64,000 bases of DNA from Pseudomaricurvus alcaniphilus (GCF_011440395.1 NZ_JAAOIX010000005.1:186001-250000); one strand, 5' to 3'. Positions 9,609 through 21,588 are shown, numbered from the stretch's first letter. Translations and numbers: made by a program. Notes: generated by a model from the sequence alone, not told the origin.

Positions 9609-9902
9609 TTAACCTTCGATTACGGCTTTGATATCGCCTTCGCTGAGGATAACCAGCTCTTCGCCATCAACCTCAATGGTGTCGCTGCCGGCGTATTTGC
9701 CGAAAACAACCTTGTCACCGACTTTCACGTCGACAGGACGGGTATCGCCACTGTCCAGAATGCGGCCGCTACCCACAGCTACCACTTCACCCTGATTAGG
9801 CTTTTCTTTCGCAGAACCTGGCAGCACGATACCACCAGCTGAAGTAGCTTCTTCTTCCTGACGGCGAACCACAACACGGTCATGTAAAGGACGAATTTTC
9901 AT
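9609..9902 (-). CDS. groES: Co-chaperonin GroES (10 kDa)
   Basis: A 97-residue heptameric lid for GroEL. It starts [14 protein letters not shown] and has the mobile-loop segment [19 protein letters not shown] (about 17-35) that contacts GroEL. GGAGAG lies 6 nt before the ATG. It is the first gene of the groESL operon, downstream of fxsA on the same strand with a 197-bp gap. No clear sigma-32 (CTTGAA...CCCCAT) promoter was found by eye in that gap. Confidence 0.98.
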   Translation of the reverse strand: MKIRPLHDRVVVRRQEEEATSAGGIVLPGSAKEKPNQGEVVAVGSGRILDSGDTRPVDVKVGDKVVFGKYAGSDTIEVDGEELVILSEGDIKAVIEG

Positions 9903-10099
9903 TTATTTCTCTCCAAAACGTCTGTTTCTGGAACAATATTCAGGCTGCGAACAGCCCAGTTGCTTAAGATAATCCCGCGCCTGTCCGGATGAACATTTGC
10001 GGAAGACCAGCCAGGGAAACGAGCTCCCGGGCAAAGAATCCAAGTGTGTAGGGAGATGGGGCCCGGAATCCGGATTTCAACACCCCCGGGCAAAAAAAA

Positions 10100-10606
10100 T
10101 TACTTTTTTAAGTTATTTTTTTGGCTATTGGGGTCGCGCAGGTGATCGAGTGGTTCAGCGGGGTCGTTTTGGCGGGTAAATTCACCTTCGATAATTTCCT
10201 CCGAGCCGTCCGGGTTGCGACGATAGGAGTAAAAGCGGCCGCCGGAGGCCAGCGCATCGGTAATCACTCGCTGCAACAGGCGACCGAACAGCAACTGTCG
10301 AATACCGGGGATCAAACAGGCGAAACCGATAACATCGGTGATAAAGCCAGGGGTCAACAGCAGGGCGCCACCCACCGCCAGGCAGATTCCCTCTACCATC
10401 TCCTGGGCCGGCAACTCACCGGCTTCCATGCGCTGGTTGGCCCGTAGCAAGGTCGCCAAGCCCTGCCGTTTCAGCAGTGCCAGGCCGATCATGGCCGTCA
10501 GCAAAACCAGGGCGATAGTACTGAGCGCGCCGATTTTACTGCCGACCTGGATCAGCACCCACATTTCGACCACGGGCACAATGATAAACAGCAGCAGTAA
10601 TGGCAT
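10100..10606 (-). CDS. fxsA: FxsA family membrane protein
   Basis: A 168-residue inner-membrane protein with about four hydrophobic segments in the first 120 residues and a polar tail of about 45 residues. The opening PLLLLFIIVPVVEMWVLIQV and the internal LLTPGFITDVIGF are family marks. FxsA of E. coli was described as alleviating F-plasmid exclusion of phage T7; its normal role is unclear. The position directly upstream of groES-groEL is conserved in gammaproteobacteria. Confidence 0.92.
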   Translation of the reverse strand: MPLLLLFIIVPVVEMWVLIQVGSKIGALSTIALVLLTAMIGLALLKRQGLATLLRANQRMEAGELPAQEMVEGICLAVGGALLLTPGFITDVIGFACLIPGIRQLLFGRLLQRVITDALASGGRFYSYRRNPDGSEEIIEGEFTRQNDPAEPLDHLRDPNSQKNNLKK

Positions 10607-10686
10607 AGATGTCCCCAGGCGTCGCCTGATTATTGAAGCTCAAACAGGAAATATGGGGGCACCGGACCGGTTTTTAAACCGGCCGA

Positions 10687-11706
10687 CTACCACTTATAGC
10701 CGATACCGATGGTCAGCTTGGTATCGTCACGCTTGGTACCCTCGGCCGGCTGGTTGTCGTAGTCGTATTCGATCTTGTACTCGGAGAACAGGCCCGGCCC
10801 CAGCGGCAAGCTGATGCCCACATCCGCTGACAACTCCCAGTCGCCACTGTCTTCAAGGGAGTACAGCACTTCGTTGCTGTGCACCAACGCCATGTTGAAC
10901 GGCAATTTGTGGCGGAAGCGGGTGGCAAAGCGCCAGGCAGCGGCCTCCTTGTCATCGCTCACAACCTGCTCGTAACGCTCCTTGACGAAGTCGATACCGC
11001 TCTCCAGCGCCAGCGCGGAATTGATATTTTCCCACATCTGTACACCCAGACCGGTACCGTACTCGTAGCGCTCCTTGATGTTCTTCGACTCTTCCATACC
11101 CATGCCGAGGGCGTTGTACCAGAACCACTTCTCGTCAAAGAACCAGTCCAGGCGGTAGCTCAACTCGTAGTCTTCCAGCGCCGGCAGGTCATTGCGCGAC
11201 AGGGCTTCGTAGTCTATTTCATTGATGTGGCGGAAATTGCCGTGCCGGAACGTGGCGATGGCATCGACGTCGAGGTCATCCTCGACTTTGTTGCCACGGG
11301 AGAGCACACCGGCCACAGACATGGCGCCGTTGTATTCGTAAGTCTTATCCTTATCCTCTACGTAAGGCTCAACCGACGCCAGGGTCAACAGTTCGGTGCG
11401 CTGTATATAGGTACTCTTGCCGCAGCGGTAGGCCAGGAAGTAGTCGGTCATACCCTCGACGACACAGGGATCGCGCTGGCCCTGGATGACCACCGGCTTG
11501 TCGAGCTTCAGGTTGGCGACCCGGTTTTTGCCAACCGTCAGGTTGCCAAATACCGTCGACTTCCAGGTGACGGTGGTTTTGTCAATCAGGACCAGGTTAC
11601 CTTCCAGCCGATCGCCATTGGTGAGCAGCAGCTCACCCGCACTGGCAGCGGCAGAAAATAGAAAACAGGCCAGCATCAAGGTGGATGCTGCGGTAAAAAA
11701 TCGCAT
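10687..11706 (-). CDS. DUF481 outer-membrane beta-barrel protein
   Basis: A 339-residue exported protein. A signal peptide (cleavage after SAAASA, about residue 23) is followed by a small domain (LLLTNGDRLEGNLVLIDK) and then a DUF481/YdiY-type barrel of alternating aromatic and polar strands, ending in IGIGYKW with the terminal aromatic that outer-membrane assembly needs. Two cysteines (DPCVVEG and AYRCGK) could form a disulfide. The substrate is unknown; the barrel may be a salt-induced porin-like protein as for some relatives. It is monocistronic, 80 bp before fxsA. Confidence 0.85.
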   Translation of the reverse strand: MRFFTAASTLMLACFLFSAAASAGELLLTNGDRLEGNLVLIDKTTVTWKSTVFGNLTVGKNRVANLKLDKPVVIQGQRDPCVVEGMTDYFLAYRCGKSTYIQRTELLTLASVEPYVEDKDKTYEYNGAMSVAGVLSRGNKVEDDLDVDAIATFRHGNFRHINEIDYEALSRNDLPALEDYELSYRLDWFFDEKWFWYNALGMGMEESKNIKERYEYGTGLGVQMWENINSALALESGIDFVKERYEQVVSDDKEAAAWRFATRFRHKLPFNMALVHSNEVLYSLEDSGDWELSADVGISLPLGPGLFSEYKIEYDYDNQPAEGTKRDDTKLTIGIGYKW

Positions 11707-11809
11707 GGGGTGAACTCTTGAGAATTTGCAGAGCGGGCAATTCTATCGAATTGAAGCGTTAATTTGAAAGGGAATACGTAAATATTCCGCCGACCTTCCC
11801 GAATGTGCG

Positions 11810-13153
11810 CTACTGGTGCGCCAACGCCCTGTCCCGGCGCATCACCACGATGGCTAACCAGATGGCCGGCAAGCCCATCACCGCGGCATAGACGAAGAAT
11901 GAGGTGTAACTGCTGGCATCCACAACCAGGCCGGAAAAGCCGCTGGTGAACTTGCCCGGCAGCGTCATCAGGGAACTGAACAGGGCGTACTGGGTGGCGG
12001 TGTAGGCGCGGTTGGTCAAGCCAGACAGGTAGGCAATAAAAGCGGCATTGGCGAACCCGCCACTGAGGTTATCGGCGCTGATCACCAGCGCCAGCCAGCT
12101 CAGCTCCGGCCCCACCAAAGACAGCTTGGCGAACAGCAGGTTGGTACCCGCCACCATCATTGCACCGGCCAGCAGCGGCTTAAAGACCCCGTATTTGACC
12201 ACCAGCAGCCCCCCCAGGAAAGAGCCGGCAATGGTCATAAAGAAACCAAACACCTTACCCACCGAAGCGATTTCCGCCTTGCTAAAGCCGATATCCAGGT
12301 AAAACGGGTTGGCCATAATCCCCATGACGATGTCGCTGAGCCGAAACAGGCTAATAAACAGCAGCACGGTCAGGGCAAACTTGCCATTGCGACGGAAGAA
12401 ATCCACAAAGGGTGCCACCACCGCATCCACCAGCCAGGCCGCCAGCCGCGCACGCCAGTTGCTGGCCCCGCTCAGGTGCAAGCGCCGATGCAGCTCCTGT
12501 TCCAGCGCTTGCACCCCTTCCGCCAGCGCTCGTTGCGGCTCCGGCACCAGCAGCACGGTAACCACCCCCACCAGCATGAGCGCCGCCATGCCCAGGTAGG
12601 CCAGCGCCCAGCTGCCAAACTCGGCGATATAGAGCGAGCCGGCCCCGGCCGCCAGCATGGCGATGCGGTAGCCGAGAATATAGGTGGAGGACATGGCGCC
12701 CTGGAACTCCCGCACTGCCGCCTCAATCCGAAATGCATCGATGGCGATATCCTGGGTAGCCGAGGCAAATGCCACCAGCAGCGCACAGCCAGCCACGGCC
12801 AGCAACTGCTGCCGGGGGTCGAGCATGGCCATACCCACTAGCCCGGCGATCACCCCCAACTGGCCCAGCAGGATCCAGCTGCGACGCTGTCCCAGGCGAG
12901 CGGTCAGCAGCGGGAAACGCAGCCGGTCGATAATCGGCGCCCAGAATATTTTCACCGAGTAGGTAATGCCCACCCAGCCAAAAAAGCCGATGGCTGTGCG
13001 GCTGACGCCCATATCGCTGAGCCAGGCCGAGAGGGTGGAAAACACCAGCAGCAGCGGCAGGCCGGCGGCAAACCCCAGAAAAAACATGGTGATGACGCGG
13101 GGGTGCAGATAGACCCGAAAGGCCTCGGACCAGGATGGGCTTGTTTGGGTCAT
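11810..13153 (-). CDS. ampG: AmpG-like muropeptide permease (MFS)
   Basis: A 447-residue inner-membrane transporter with about 12 predicted helices. The N-terminal FLGFAAGLPLLLVFSTLSAW and the WAPIIDRLRFPL loop are typical of AmpG, which imports GlcNAc-anhydromuropeptides released by cell-wall turnover. The same stretch of chromosome holds ampD and ampE, which act on the same recycling pathway and on beta-lactamase induction; no ampC or ampR is visible here. It diverges from an ABC exporter gene. Confidence 0.88.
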   Translation of the reverse strand: MTQTSPSWSEAFRVYLHPRVITMFFLGFAAGLPLLLVFSTLSAWLSDMGVSRTAIGFFGWVGITYSVKIFWAPIIDRLRFPLLTARLGQRRSWILLGQLGVIAGLVGMAMLDPRQQLLAVAGCALLVAFASATQDIAIDAFRIEAAVREFQGAMSSTYILGYRIAMLAAGAGSLYIAEFGSWALAYLGMAALMLVGVVTVLLVPEPQRALAEGVQALEQELHRRLHLSGASNWRARLAAWLVDAVVAPFVDFFRRNGKFALTVLLFISLFRLSDIVMGIMANPFYLDIGFSKAEIASVGKVFGFFMTIAGSFLGGLLVVKYGVFKPLLAGAMMVAGTNLLFAKLSLVGPELSWLALVISADNLSGGFANAAFIAYLSGLTNRAYTATQYALFSSLMTLPGKFTSGFSGLVVDASSYTSFFVYAAVMGLPAIWLAIVVMRRDRALAHQ

Positions 13154-13351
13154 AACGGGATTGGCAACTGAAGACCCGGCAAAGGTAGCAGAACAACTGC
13201 GGCAGTGCGAGCGCGGCGGGGCAATTCCGCAACCTGCCGCCCCCGCCTGCCCTTCTGCCCGCCACCGACACGGGCGCTGACACAGGCAAAAATTGGTTTC
13301 TCAATTGGCCCTGCTATACTGCCGGCTCTCTCACCCTGCACCGCGCGCCAG

Positions 13352-14233
<882 letters not shown>

Positions 14234-14296
14234 GCGGCGCAGACAGCCTGCGCTCCCCCATTACGGGCAACCGACAGATATGGAAAGAGGTAACAA

Positions 14297-15295
14297 GTGA
14301 AACAACTGCTGGCGTTATTTTACGCGCGCAACAAGGAGTACTACCGGGATCGCGGCTCGCTGGCCTGGTCATTTATTATGCCGCCACTGATTATCGCGGT
14401 GGTGGCGTTGGCATTTTCCCGCAGCGAACCGGCCCTGTTCAAGGTGGGCCTCTACCCCAGCGACAGCGTGCCCGCAGCAATGCAGCAGGCCGACTATATA
14501 GAGACCGTGGTGTTTAGCGATCTGGCCGCCGCTCAACAGCGTGTGCGCCACCACCAGATTGACCTGCTGATTCTCAACGATGAGCGCCACAGCTATCTGT
14601 ACAATCCCGAGTCCCAGCCGGCCAAGGTGCTGCGCGATTTGCTGCAAGGCGGCGCCGAACCCTGGCACAGCGAGGCCGTCAGCGGCCAGAAGGTGCGCTA
14701 TGTGGACTGGGTAATACCGGGCATTCTCGGCATGAACCTGATGTTCAGCGGCCTCTATGGGGTCGGCTATGTGATCGTGCGCTACCGCAAAAACGGGGTC
14801 CTGAAACGGTTGCAGGCAGCGCCGGTGTCGCCGCTGAAATTTCTCGCCGCACAGATGCTATCGCGCCTGATCATCATGCTGGCAGTCAGCTGCATCGTCT
14901 ACGTTGCCACCGACTTCTTTCTCAATTTCCTGATGCTGGGCAATTATTTCACCCTGTTTCTTATCGCCGTGCTGGGTAACCTGTGCCTGCTGTCACTGGG
15001 GCTGATCATCGCCAGCCGCACCGCCAACGAGGAACTGGCCAACGGCCTGCTGAATTTCCTGATCTTTCCCATGCTGCTGTTATCGGAAGTCTGGTTCTCA
15101 CTGGACGGCGCCCCCGCCTGGATGAGCTCGGCGGCGCAACTGCTGCCCCTGACCCACATGGTGCAGGCGGCGCGCAGCGTGATGATCGAAGGTGCCAGCC
15201 TGATGGACGTCAGCCACCACCTGCTGGCCATGCTGGGGATGACCGCCCTGTTCCTGTCCATCTCGGCCGCTATATTCAAGTGGCGGGCGGAGTAA
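14297..15295 (+). CDS. ABC-2 type permease
   Basis: A 332-residue membrane subunit. One helix lies near residues 20-40, a soluble extracytoplasmic domain (residues 41-145) follows, then five or six helices (from VIPGILGMNLMFSGLYG onward) with the ABC-2 signature region RLQAAPVSPLKFLAAQML. It is the partner of the preceding ATPase. The pair sits between ampG and the ampD-ampE genes, though on the opposite strand. Confidence 0.9.
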   Translation: MKQLLALFYARNKEYYRDRGSLAWSFIMPPLIIAVVALAFSRSEPALFKVGLYPSDSVPAAMQQADYIETVVFSDLAAAQQRVRHHQIDLLILNDERHSYLYNPESQPAKVLRDLLQGGAEPWHSEAVSGQKVRYVDWVIPGILGMNLMFSGLYGVGYVIVRYRKNGVLKRLQAAPVSPLKFLAAQMLSRLIIMLAVSCIVYVATDFFLNFLMLGNYFTLFLIAVLGNLCLLSLGLIIASRTANEELANGLLNFLIFPMLLLSEVWFSLDGAPAWMSSAAQLLPLTHMVQAARSVMIEGASLMDVSHHLLAMLGMTALFLSISAAIFKWRAE

Positions 15296-15323
15296 ATCAA
15301 GGGCCGCCCAGATCAAAGGCCAC

Positions 15324-16160
15324 TCAGATCAAGGACAGGATGGCCAGCGCGCAAATCCACAGTATCAGGGTGCGACTGAGCAGTGGCTGCAGGGCTTCGA
15401 TCTCCCGATCGGTGACTCCGTCGGTGGCGAGGTCCTGCTCATTGACGTTGAGGGCACCGTGCACATACGACTCCAACACCTCCGCCGAGCCCTTGTTAGT
15501 GTCCAGCAAGGTACCAAGACTGCGCGAATAACAACTGGAGAAGTTGCCAGTCAGGCCGAAGCTCAGCCCCAGCAGGCGCACCGCCGGCCACTCCAGCAAC
15601 CACAGCAAACGCAGAGCCAGCACCCGGGTTTCGAGCGGATTGTTGCTGTTGAGTGACGACAGCGCCGCCAGCCGATAGAACACCGCCCCCAGCGGGCCCA
15701 GTAGTACAAACCAGAACAGCACCGCAAACCAGCGCTCAAAGCCACAGTAGGCAGCGCGGCACAGCACCCTGGCGTGCAGCTGCCGCCAGTCATCCACGCT
15801 GCGGATATCCGCCCCCAGGCGCTCGGCGTAGTCGGCCGCCATCTCGTTATCGTTGCGCTGCACTGCCGTCAGGTAACCTTTCACCCAGGGCAGAAAGTCA
15901 CCGCGACCGAGGCTGTAGATCAGCAGCGGCACGGTCAGCAGGAACAACAGCAAGAGGGAGACGCCATCGACCAGGTCGAGCAACAACCACAGCCCCAGCA
16001 CTGGCAGCAACAGCTGGGCCAGCAGGATCAACCTGGCGCTGTCGAACCAGCGCCGGGTGCGCGCCGACCAGTCCCGATACCAGCCGTCTGCGTGCAGCGC
16101 CTCCACCGAGTCCACCAGCTGGACAATCAGAAACACTACCACTACTGCCAAAAATGTCAT
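15324..16160 (-). CDS. ampE: AmpE, membrane protein of the ampDE operon
   Basis: An inner-membrane protein of about 278 residues with several helices and the conserved central block FERWFAVLFWFVLLGPLGAV. AmpE has been linked to beta-lactamase regulation and was proposed to be a sensory protein; its biochemical role is unclear. It follows ampD on the same strand with a 72-bp gap. The ATG at 16160 has GGAG 8 nt upstream; an in-frame ATG at 16169 would add three residues but is too close to that site. Confidence 0.88.
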   Translation of the reverse strand: MTFLAVVVVFLIVQLVDSVEALHADGWYRDWSARTRRWFDSARLILLAQLLLPVLGLWLLLDLVDGVSLLLLFLLTVPLLIYSLGRGDFLPWVKGYLTAVQRNDNEMAADYAERLGADIRSVDDWRQLHARVLCRAAYCGFERWFAVLFWFVLLGPLGAVFYRLAALSSLNSNNPLETRVLALRLLWLLEWPAVRLLGLSFGLTGNFSSCYSRSLGTLLDTNKGSAEVLESYVHGALNVNEQDLATDGVTDREIEALQPLLSRTLILWICALAILSLI

Positions 16161-16232
16161 GCCATCCACTCCATGCCGAAAAAATTAGTGTGCGCCAATA
16201 ATGGCGCCGCTGATGCCCTCTGGGTACTTGTA

Positions 16233-16802
16233 TTAACCCGACGCAGACCGCAAGCCAGCGCGGTACCGCTGCCAGTCAAACGCTGGCCCCGGGTCAGTTT
16301 TGCGCCCGGGGGCGATATCGCTGTGACCGACAATACGATCGGACGTAATGGCCGGGTACGCCCGCTGCAGCGTTTGCGTCAGGGCCACCAGGCTCTGGTA
16401 CTGGGCACTGGTATAGGCGCGGTTATCCTCACCCTCCAGCTCGATACCAATGGAAAAATCGTTGCAGGCATCTCGGCCGGCAAACGACGACACCCCCGCG
16501 TGCCACGCCCGTCGGGTCACCGGTACAAACTGGGTAACCTGCCCGGCCCGGTCGATAAGAAAGTGGGCTGACACCTCGACCCCCCTGATCTCCTGGAAAA
16601 AGGGGTGGGCATCGTGGTCGAGCCGGTTGCAGAAAAACTGCTCGATACAACCACTGCCAAATTGCCCCGGTGGCAAGCTGATATTGTGTATCACCAGCAA
16701 ACTCACCGCCGAACTGGCCGGGCGCTCATTGCAATTGGGGGAGGGAATAATCCTGGCTTGGCTGGCAAGCCAGCCATCGTCATCCAGGGTGAAATTTTGC
16801 AT
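16233..16802 (-). CDS. ampD: AmpD, 1,6-anhydro-N-acetylmuramyl-L-alanine amidase
   Basis: A cytoplasmic zinc amidase of 189 residues that cuts the stem peptide from anhydro-muropeptides during wall recycling and so keeps AmpR-type inducers low. Counting from an upstream TTG at 16811, the zinc ligands and catalytic residues correspond to His42 (VIHN), Glu124 (IGIELEG), His163 and Asp173 (VGHSDIAPGRKTDPG). The ATG at 16802 (MQNFTLDDDGW) is preferred; the TTG would add three residues. Confidence 0.93.
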   Translation of the reverse strand: MQNFTLDDDGWLASQARIIPSPNCNERPASSAVSLLVIHNISLPPGQFGSGCIEQFFCNRLDHDAHPFFQEIRGVEVSAHFLIDRAGQVTQFVPVTRRAWHAGVSSFAGRDACNDFSIGIELEGEDNRAYTSAQYQSLVALTQTLQRAYPAITSDRIVGHSDIAPGRKTDPGPAFDWQRYRAGLRSASG

Positions 16803-17084
16803 TCCGCTCAAGCGACCGCCATGCGACCCATTGTAGTTTCAATTCAGGGGTTCAGTTCAGGGTTTCGGTTAAGGCTATCCATGAAGCCGCCGGTTGCGGC
16901 TACCCATGCGGGACAATAGTTACACACTGCGGGGCGCTTACCAAGTCCTGCGGGGCGTTGGTTTGAAGAAAGAGTGGCTGGGAAAGAAGTGGCACTTGCT
17001 TATGCGGCGAGCAATCCGGTTAGTAATGCCGCAAAGACTGCGGCCCGGCACCGGATGCCATGGGTTAAGCGTATGTCAGAATTT
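16803..17084. other. Non-coding gap upstream of ampD
   Basis: No gene is supported here. Short plus-strand frames end in the REP-like repeat that follows. A small direct repeat, TTCAGGG, occurs near 16843 and 16855. The gap should contain the ampDE promoter, but I cannot place it with confidence. Confidence 0.4.
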
Positions 17085-17109
17085 GGATCCCCGCCTGCGC
17101 GGGGATGAC
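17085..17109 (-). repeat. REP-like palindrome, copy 1
   Basis: GGATCCCCGCCTGCGCGGGG followed by ATGAC is the common dispersed palindrome of the form GTCATCCCCGCGCAGGCGGG read on the minus strand. Two more copies lie at 61442 and 61503. Confidence 0.75.
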
Positions 17110-17165
17110 TGTCTTTAGCGAGTACCAGTGGAGCCGGAGAGTATCTATATCTTAGGCGGCACTAG

Positions 17166-17326
17166 GAGCCTGTCGGACTTAGGGTTGCCCTGCTGCGAAA
17201 AAGCCGAGTTTGGCCATTTTTTAACCATTTTCTCGTTAAATAGAACCACTATTCGCCTCAAAAATGGTTAAAAACTGACTCAAATCGGACTTTCTCTCGC
17301 TACGGGCACCTAAGTCCGACAGGCTC
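17166..17326 (-). mobile_element. MITE-like element, copy 2
   Basis: This element is 161 bp long and flanked by CTAG at 17162-17165 and 17327-17330. It is the reverse complement of copy 1 with a single base difference in one terminal repeat (GGACTT versus GGACTA). The right-hand CTAG supplies the TAG stop codon of the DUF1631 gene, so the element lies exactly beyond that reading frame. Confidence 0.88.
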
Positions 17327-19678
17327 CTAGCGCGGGCGGTTGCGGCTGGCGCGCAGGTTGCCGATCACTGACTCCAGCGCCCGATCGAACAGCATCCCCT
17401 CATCGAGGAGACGGAAGCGGCCCTCTTGCAGTGCCCAGGCCAGATCAGCGCGGCTTTTCTCTGTCACTTTCATGCCGTTGCGGTTGACGAAGATAAACCG
17501 GTCGACAGAGCGGATAATCGCCGCCAGGCGACAGCGATAGGGAGCCTTGCCAGGCTCTGCCGCTTCGAACCACGAACCCTGGGTCAGGCGGTCGACGTGC
17601 TCAAGCCAGCTTTCCGCCACATGCTGCCGGTTTTCCGCCACAGCAGCAGATTCAATCTCGGCAGCTTCCGCTGCGCTATCCCCGGCACTAGCCCCGGCAC
17701 TGGCAACCCCACCCTGGCCGCTCGCAACCGGCGCCAGCACCACGGCGTCGCGGTCTGCTGCGGCAGTCCCCGCCGCCTTGCTGCTGGCAGCTGCGCGCTG
17801 CTCGGGCGTCAAGGCACGCTTCTCCGCGTCCTCGGCAACTGGCCTGGGCACATCCTCCTGCCGCAATCGCGCCAGGTGCTCTCGCTCCAGGCTTTTCAAC
17901 ATTCGGCCGGTGGCAAATGAGTTGTAGGCGATGGTCTCAAACCCTTCTCGCAGCTGGCCAAGCAGGTCGGACAACAACGACATCAGGCGCCCTCGCCCAT
18001 CGGTATCCATTTCGGCGGTCACCGACCAGATCAGGTCGTCGACGGTATCACAGGCTGCGAGCCACTGCTCGCTCTGCTCGCCGAATTTCAGCAACAGCAG
18101 GAACATATAGTTATGCCAGGGGCCCTCGAGGATCTCGGTGACGCACTCTGGAAGAGCCCGCCCCAGGGTGCTGGCGGCCAACTGTTCGGTCACCCGGGCC
18201 CGGGCCTGGTCCGCCCTGGCCTTGCCGTCCTCAGCATCCAGGGTACGCTTTTCCAGCACCCCGGCGCGGCGCCGCTCCTTCTCCACGAAGGCGATAAAGT
18301 CGGTTAACAAGGTCTCGAACACAGCCACATCCGACTCGAATTCAGCCAGTACCGTGGTTACCGTGGCAGCGATCTTGCGATACAAGGGATCGTCCGGCTC
18401 CCCTTCAGCGGGGGCCTGCCAGCCCAGCGCGGCCACTGCCAGCTCATTCAACAGTCGGCGGGCCGGGTGGCCGGAAACATTGAAGAAGTTCTTGTCTTCC
18501 ACCGCTACTTTCAACAGGGGAATTTGCAAGCGCACCAGCAGGGCCTTCATGGGCGCCGGCAGGTTCCTGTCGTCGAGAATAAACTCGAACAGCATATTGA
18601 TCAGGTGAATAACGTCCTTGTCCACTGACGACAAATTTGCCTCGGGCAAACCCTGGCGCTGAATCAGCCCTAAAATCTGCGCGCTGTCCAGCAGCGCCTG
18701 GCTGTGTGATACGCTGCCGCCGGGCACTGCTTGCTGCACCGAGGTCAGCGCCTGGGTCAACTGGGTGGTGTCGAGCACCTGGCCGCCCTGCAGCAGGGTT
18801 TCACTGGGCAGAGCGGCCCCGTGAGCGCCACCCTGATGGGCACCCAACAACTGCCGCAACTGGGACAGCATTTGCGTTTCCGGCTCCTGGCCCCTCGCCG
18901 CGGGACTGCGGGCCGAACCGGCGGTGGCACTGCTAACCTGGTAAATGGACCTGCCGCGGGAGCGGTGCTGGGACTTGATGGTAAGCGAGGGCAAGATATT
19001 TTGCTGAATCAGCAGGTTGTTGATGACGGTATATATTTTATCCAGCTGGGAAATAACCGCCTTGTCGAACAGTTTCAGCAGGATCAGCTTGGCCTTGATA
19101 TCTACGTCCAGCGGCTCGATGACCGACCAGTAGCTCTTGCACAGAATCGCCGGCCCGAGCGGGTTGTTCTGCTGGTACACCTTGCGCGGCACCAGGCTAT
19201 CGATACGCAATGCAATGTGCTGGCACGGCTCGGCCACCTTCTCCAGCGCCTTTGCCACCATCCCGTCAATCGCCACCTGGTACTCAAGCTGGTCGTTGCC
19301 CAGCAGCGCCAGGTCGTCCAGGGAAACATCCAGGGAGGCATCATCGTCTTCGCGCAGGGACGAACTGAGCAGCACCGCGTAGGCCTTGTCGAGCGCCAGG
19401 AAGAAGTCCCGCTCGATATCCCGGCGCTGCAGCCGCACTTCCCGCATGGCTTCGAAATAGAGGTTCTGGTCCTGATTGCTGGTGGCTTTGTCTGCCAGGT
19501 CGAACAGTGCATCATCGGCGCCTTCAAACAGGTTTTTGAAGGCCAACTGCAGAATCTGGGCCGTTTTCTCCCGCACCCGGTGCACCGCGGCCGGCAAACG
19601 CGCCAGGGACACTACCGGACGAGGCACAGCACCTGTGACGATGGGCACTACCTTTGCGCTTTTCGAATTCTGCAACAC
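17327..19678 (-). CDS. DUF1631 family protein
   Basis: A large 783-residue cytoplasmic protein, mostly helical, of the DUF1631 family, often mislabelled thymidine phosphorylase. Recognisable parts are the N-terminal LFEGADDALFDLADKA block (about 50), the central HLINMLFEFILDDRNLPAPM region (about 360) and a C-terminal beta-rich segment (GSWFEAAEPGKAPYRCRLAA) that resembles a PilZ-like fold and might bind c-di-GMP; this last point is inference. The middle has a low-complexity Ala/Ser/Gly linker near residues 650-690. It lies between ampD and nadC, the order I recall from Pseudomonas. The stop codon is within the CTAG target duplication of MITE copy 2. Confidence 0.82.
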   Translation of the reverse strand: MLQNSKSAKVVPIVTGAVPRPVVSLARLPAAVHRVREKTAQILQLAFKNLFEGADDALFDLADKATSNQDQNLYFEAMREVRLQRRDIERDFFLALDKAYAVLLSSSLREDDDASLDVSLDDLALLGNDQLEYQVAIDGMVAKALEKVAEPCQHIALRIDSLVPRKVYQQNNPLGPAILCKSYWSVIEPLDVDIKAKLILLKLFDKAVISQLDKIYTVINNLLIQQNILPSLTIKSQHRSRGRSIYQVSSATAGSARSPAARGQEPETQMLSQLRQLLGAHQGGAHGAALPSETLLQGGQVLDTTQLTQALTSVQQAVPGGSVSHSQALLDSAQILGLIQRQGLPEANLSSVDKDVIHLINMLFEFILDDRNLPAPMKALLVRLQIPLLKVAVEDKNFFNVSGHPARRLLNELAVAALGWQAPAEGEPDDPLYRKIAATVTTVLAEFESDVAVFETLLTDFIAFVEKERRRAGVLEKRTLDAEDGKARADQARARVTEQLAASTLGRALPECVTEILEGPWHNYMFLLLLKFGEQSEQWLAACDTVDDLIWSVTAEMDTDGRGRLMSLLSDLLGQLREGFETIAYNSFATGRMLKSLEREHLARLRQEDVPRPVAEDAEKRALTPEQRAAASSKAAGTAAADRDAVVLAPVASGQGGVASAGASAGDSAAEAAEIESAAVAENRQHVAESWLEHVDRLTQGSWFEAAEPGKAPYRCRLAAIIRSVDRFIFVNRNGMKVTEKSRADLAWALQEGRFRLLDEGMLFDRALESVIGNLRASRNRPR

Positions 19679-19901
19679 CTGGGCTCCTCCGAGCTAACAC
19701 CAGGCTGTGCGGGTCGGTCACCCCAACATCCTGGCAATAGATTTTCACTTGTACTGAGTATAAAACAGCAAATATCCGCGAGTCGTGCCAAACTACTCAT
19801 TCGCGATCAACTTCACAAAAAGATCTAATATTCACTTTCAGTTAGAATTATTTGATCTAGTTTTACCAAAACACCTAGCGATTGATGCTTAAAATGAGGG
19901 A

Positions 19902-21379
<1,478 letters not shown>

Positions 21380-21399
21380 ACCGCCGTGGCCTGGCAGAT

Positions 21400-21588
21400 A
21401 TGCGCAGGCTGCAACGCCTGGGCAAAAGCTGCCTGGCCTTTGCCCAATTCGATTACGCCATGTAGCTCATGAGCCAGCTAGCGCTGGAAAAACAGTGCGT
21501 CGAACTGGCGTTAGAACACACTTACAATCTGGCCCGAAACCTGTTGATGGACCACCTGAAATGGCAGGGTGTGACTGATATAAACTAA
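21400..21588 (+). pseudogene. Remnant resembling an HI0074/MNT-type nucleotidyltransferase substrate-binding protein
   Basis: One frame gives about 62 codons with an in-frame TAG at 21463. The second half, LALEHTYNLARNLLMDHLKW, resembles the FEFTFELAWKTLKDYLE block of the HI0074 family, whose members pair with small nucleotidyltransferases in toxin-antitoxin-like modules. The frame ends early and no partner gene is present. It could instead be a 39-residue peptide from the ATG at 21469, but I see no ribosome-binding site. It probably marks old turnover at the edge of the variable region. Confidence 0.4.

Noticed and set aside
16990-17006. Sigma-54-like TGGCAC followed by TATGC
   Set aside because: GG and GC are 13 nt apart instead of 12, and no gene starts downstream on that strand.
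16894-17118. Plus-strand frame ending DPRLRGDDCL
   Set aside because: Its end is the translation of the REP-like palindrome; it has no ribosome-binding site.
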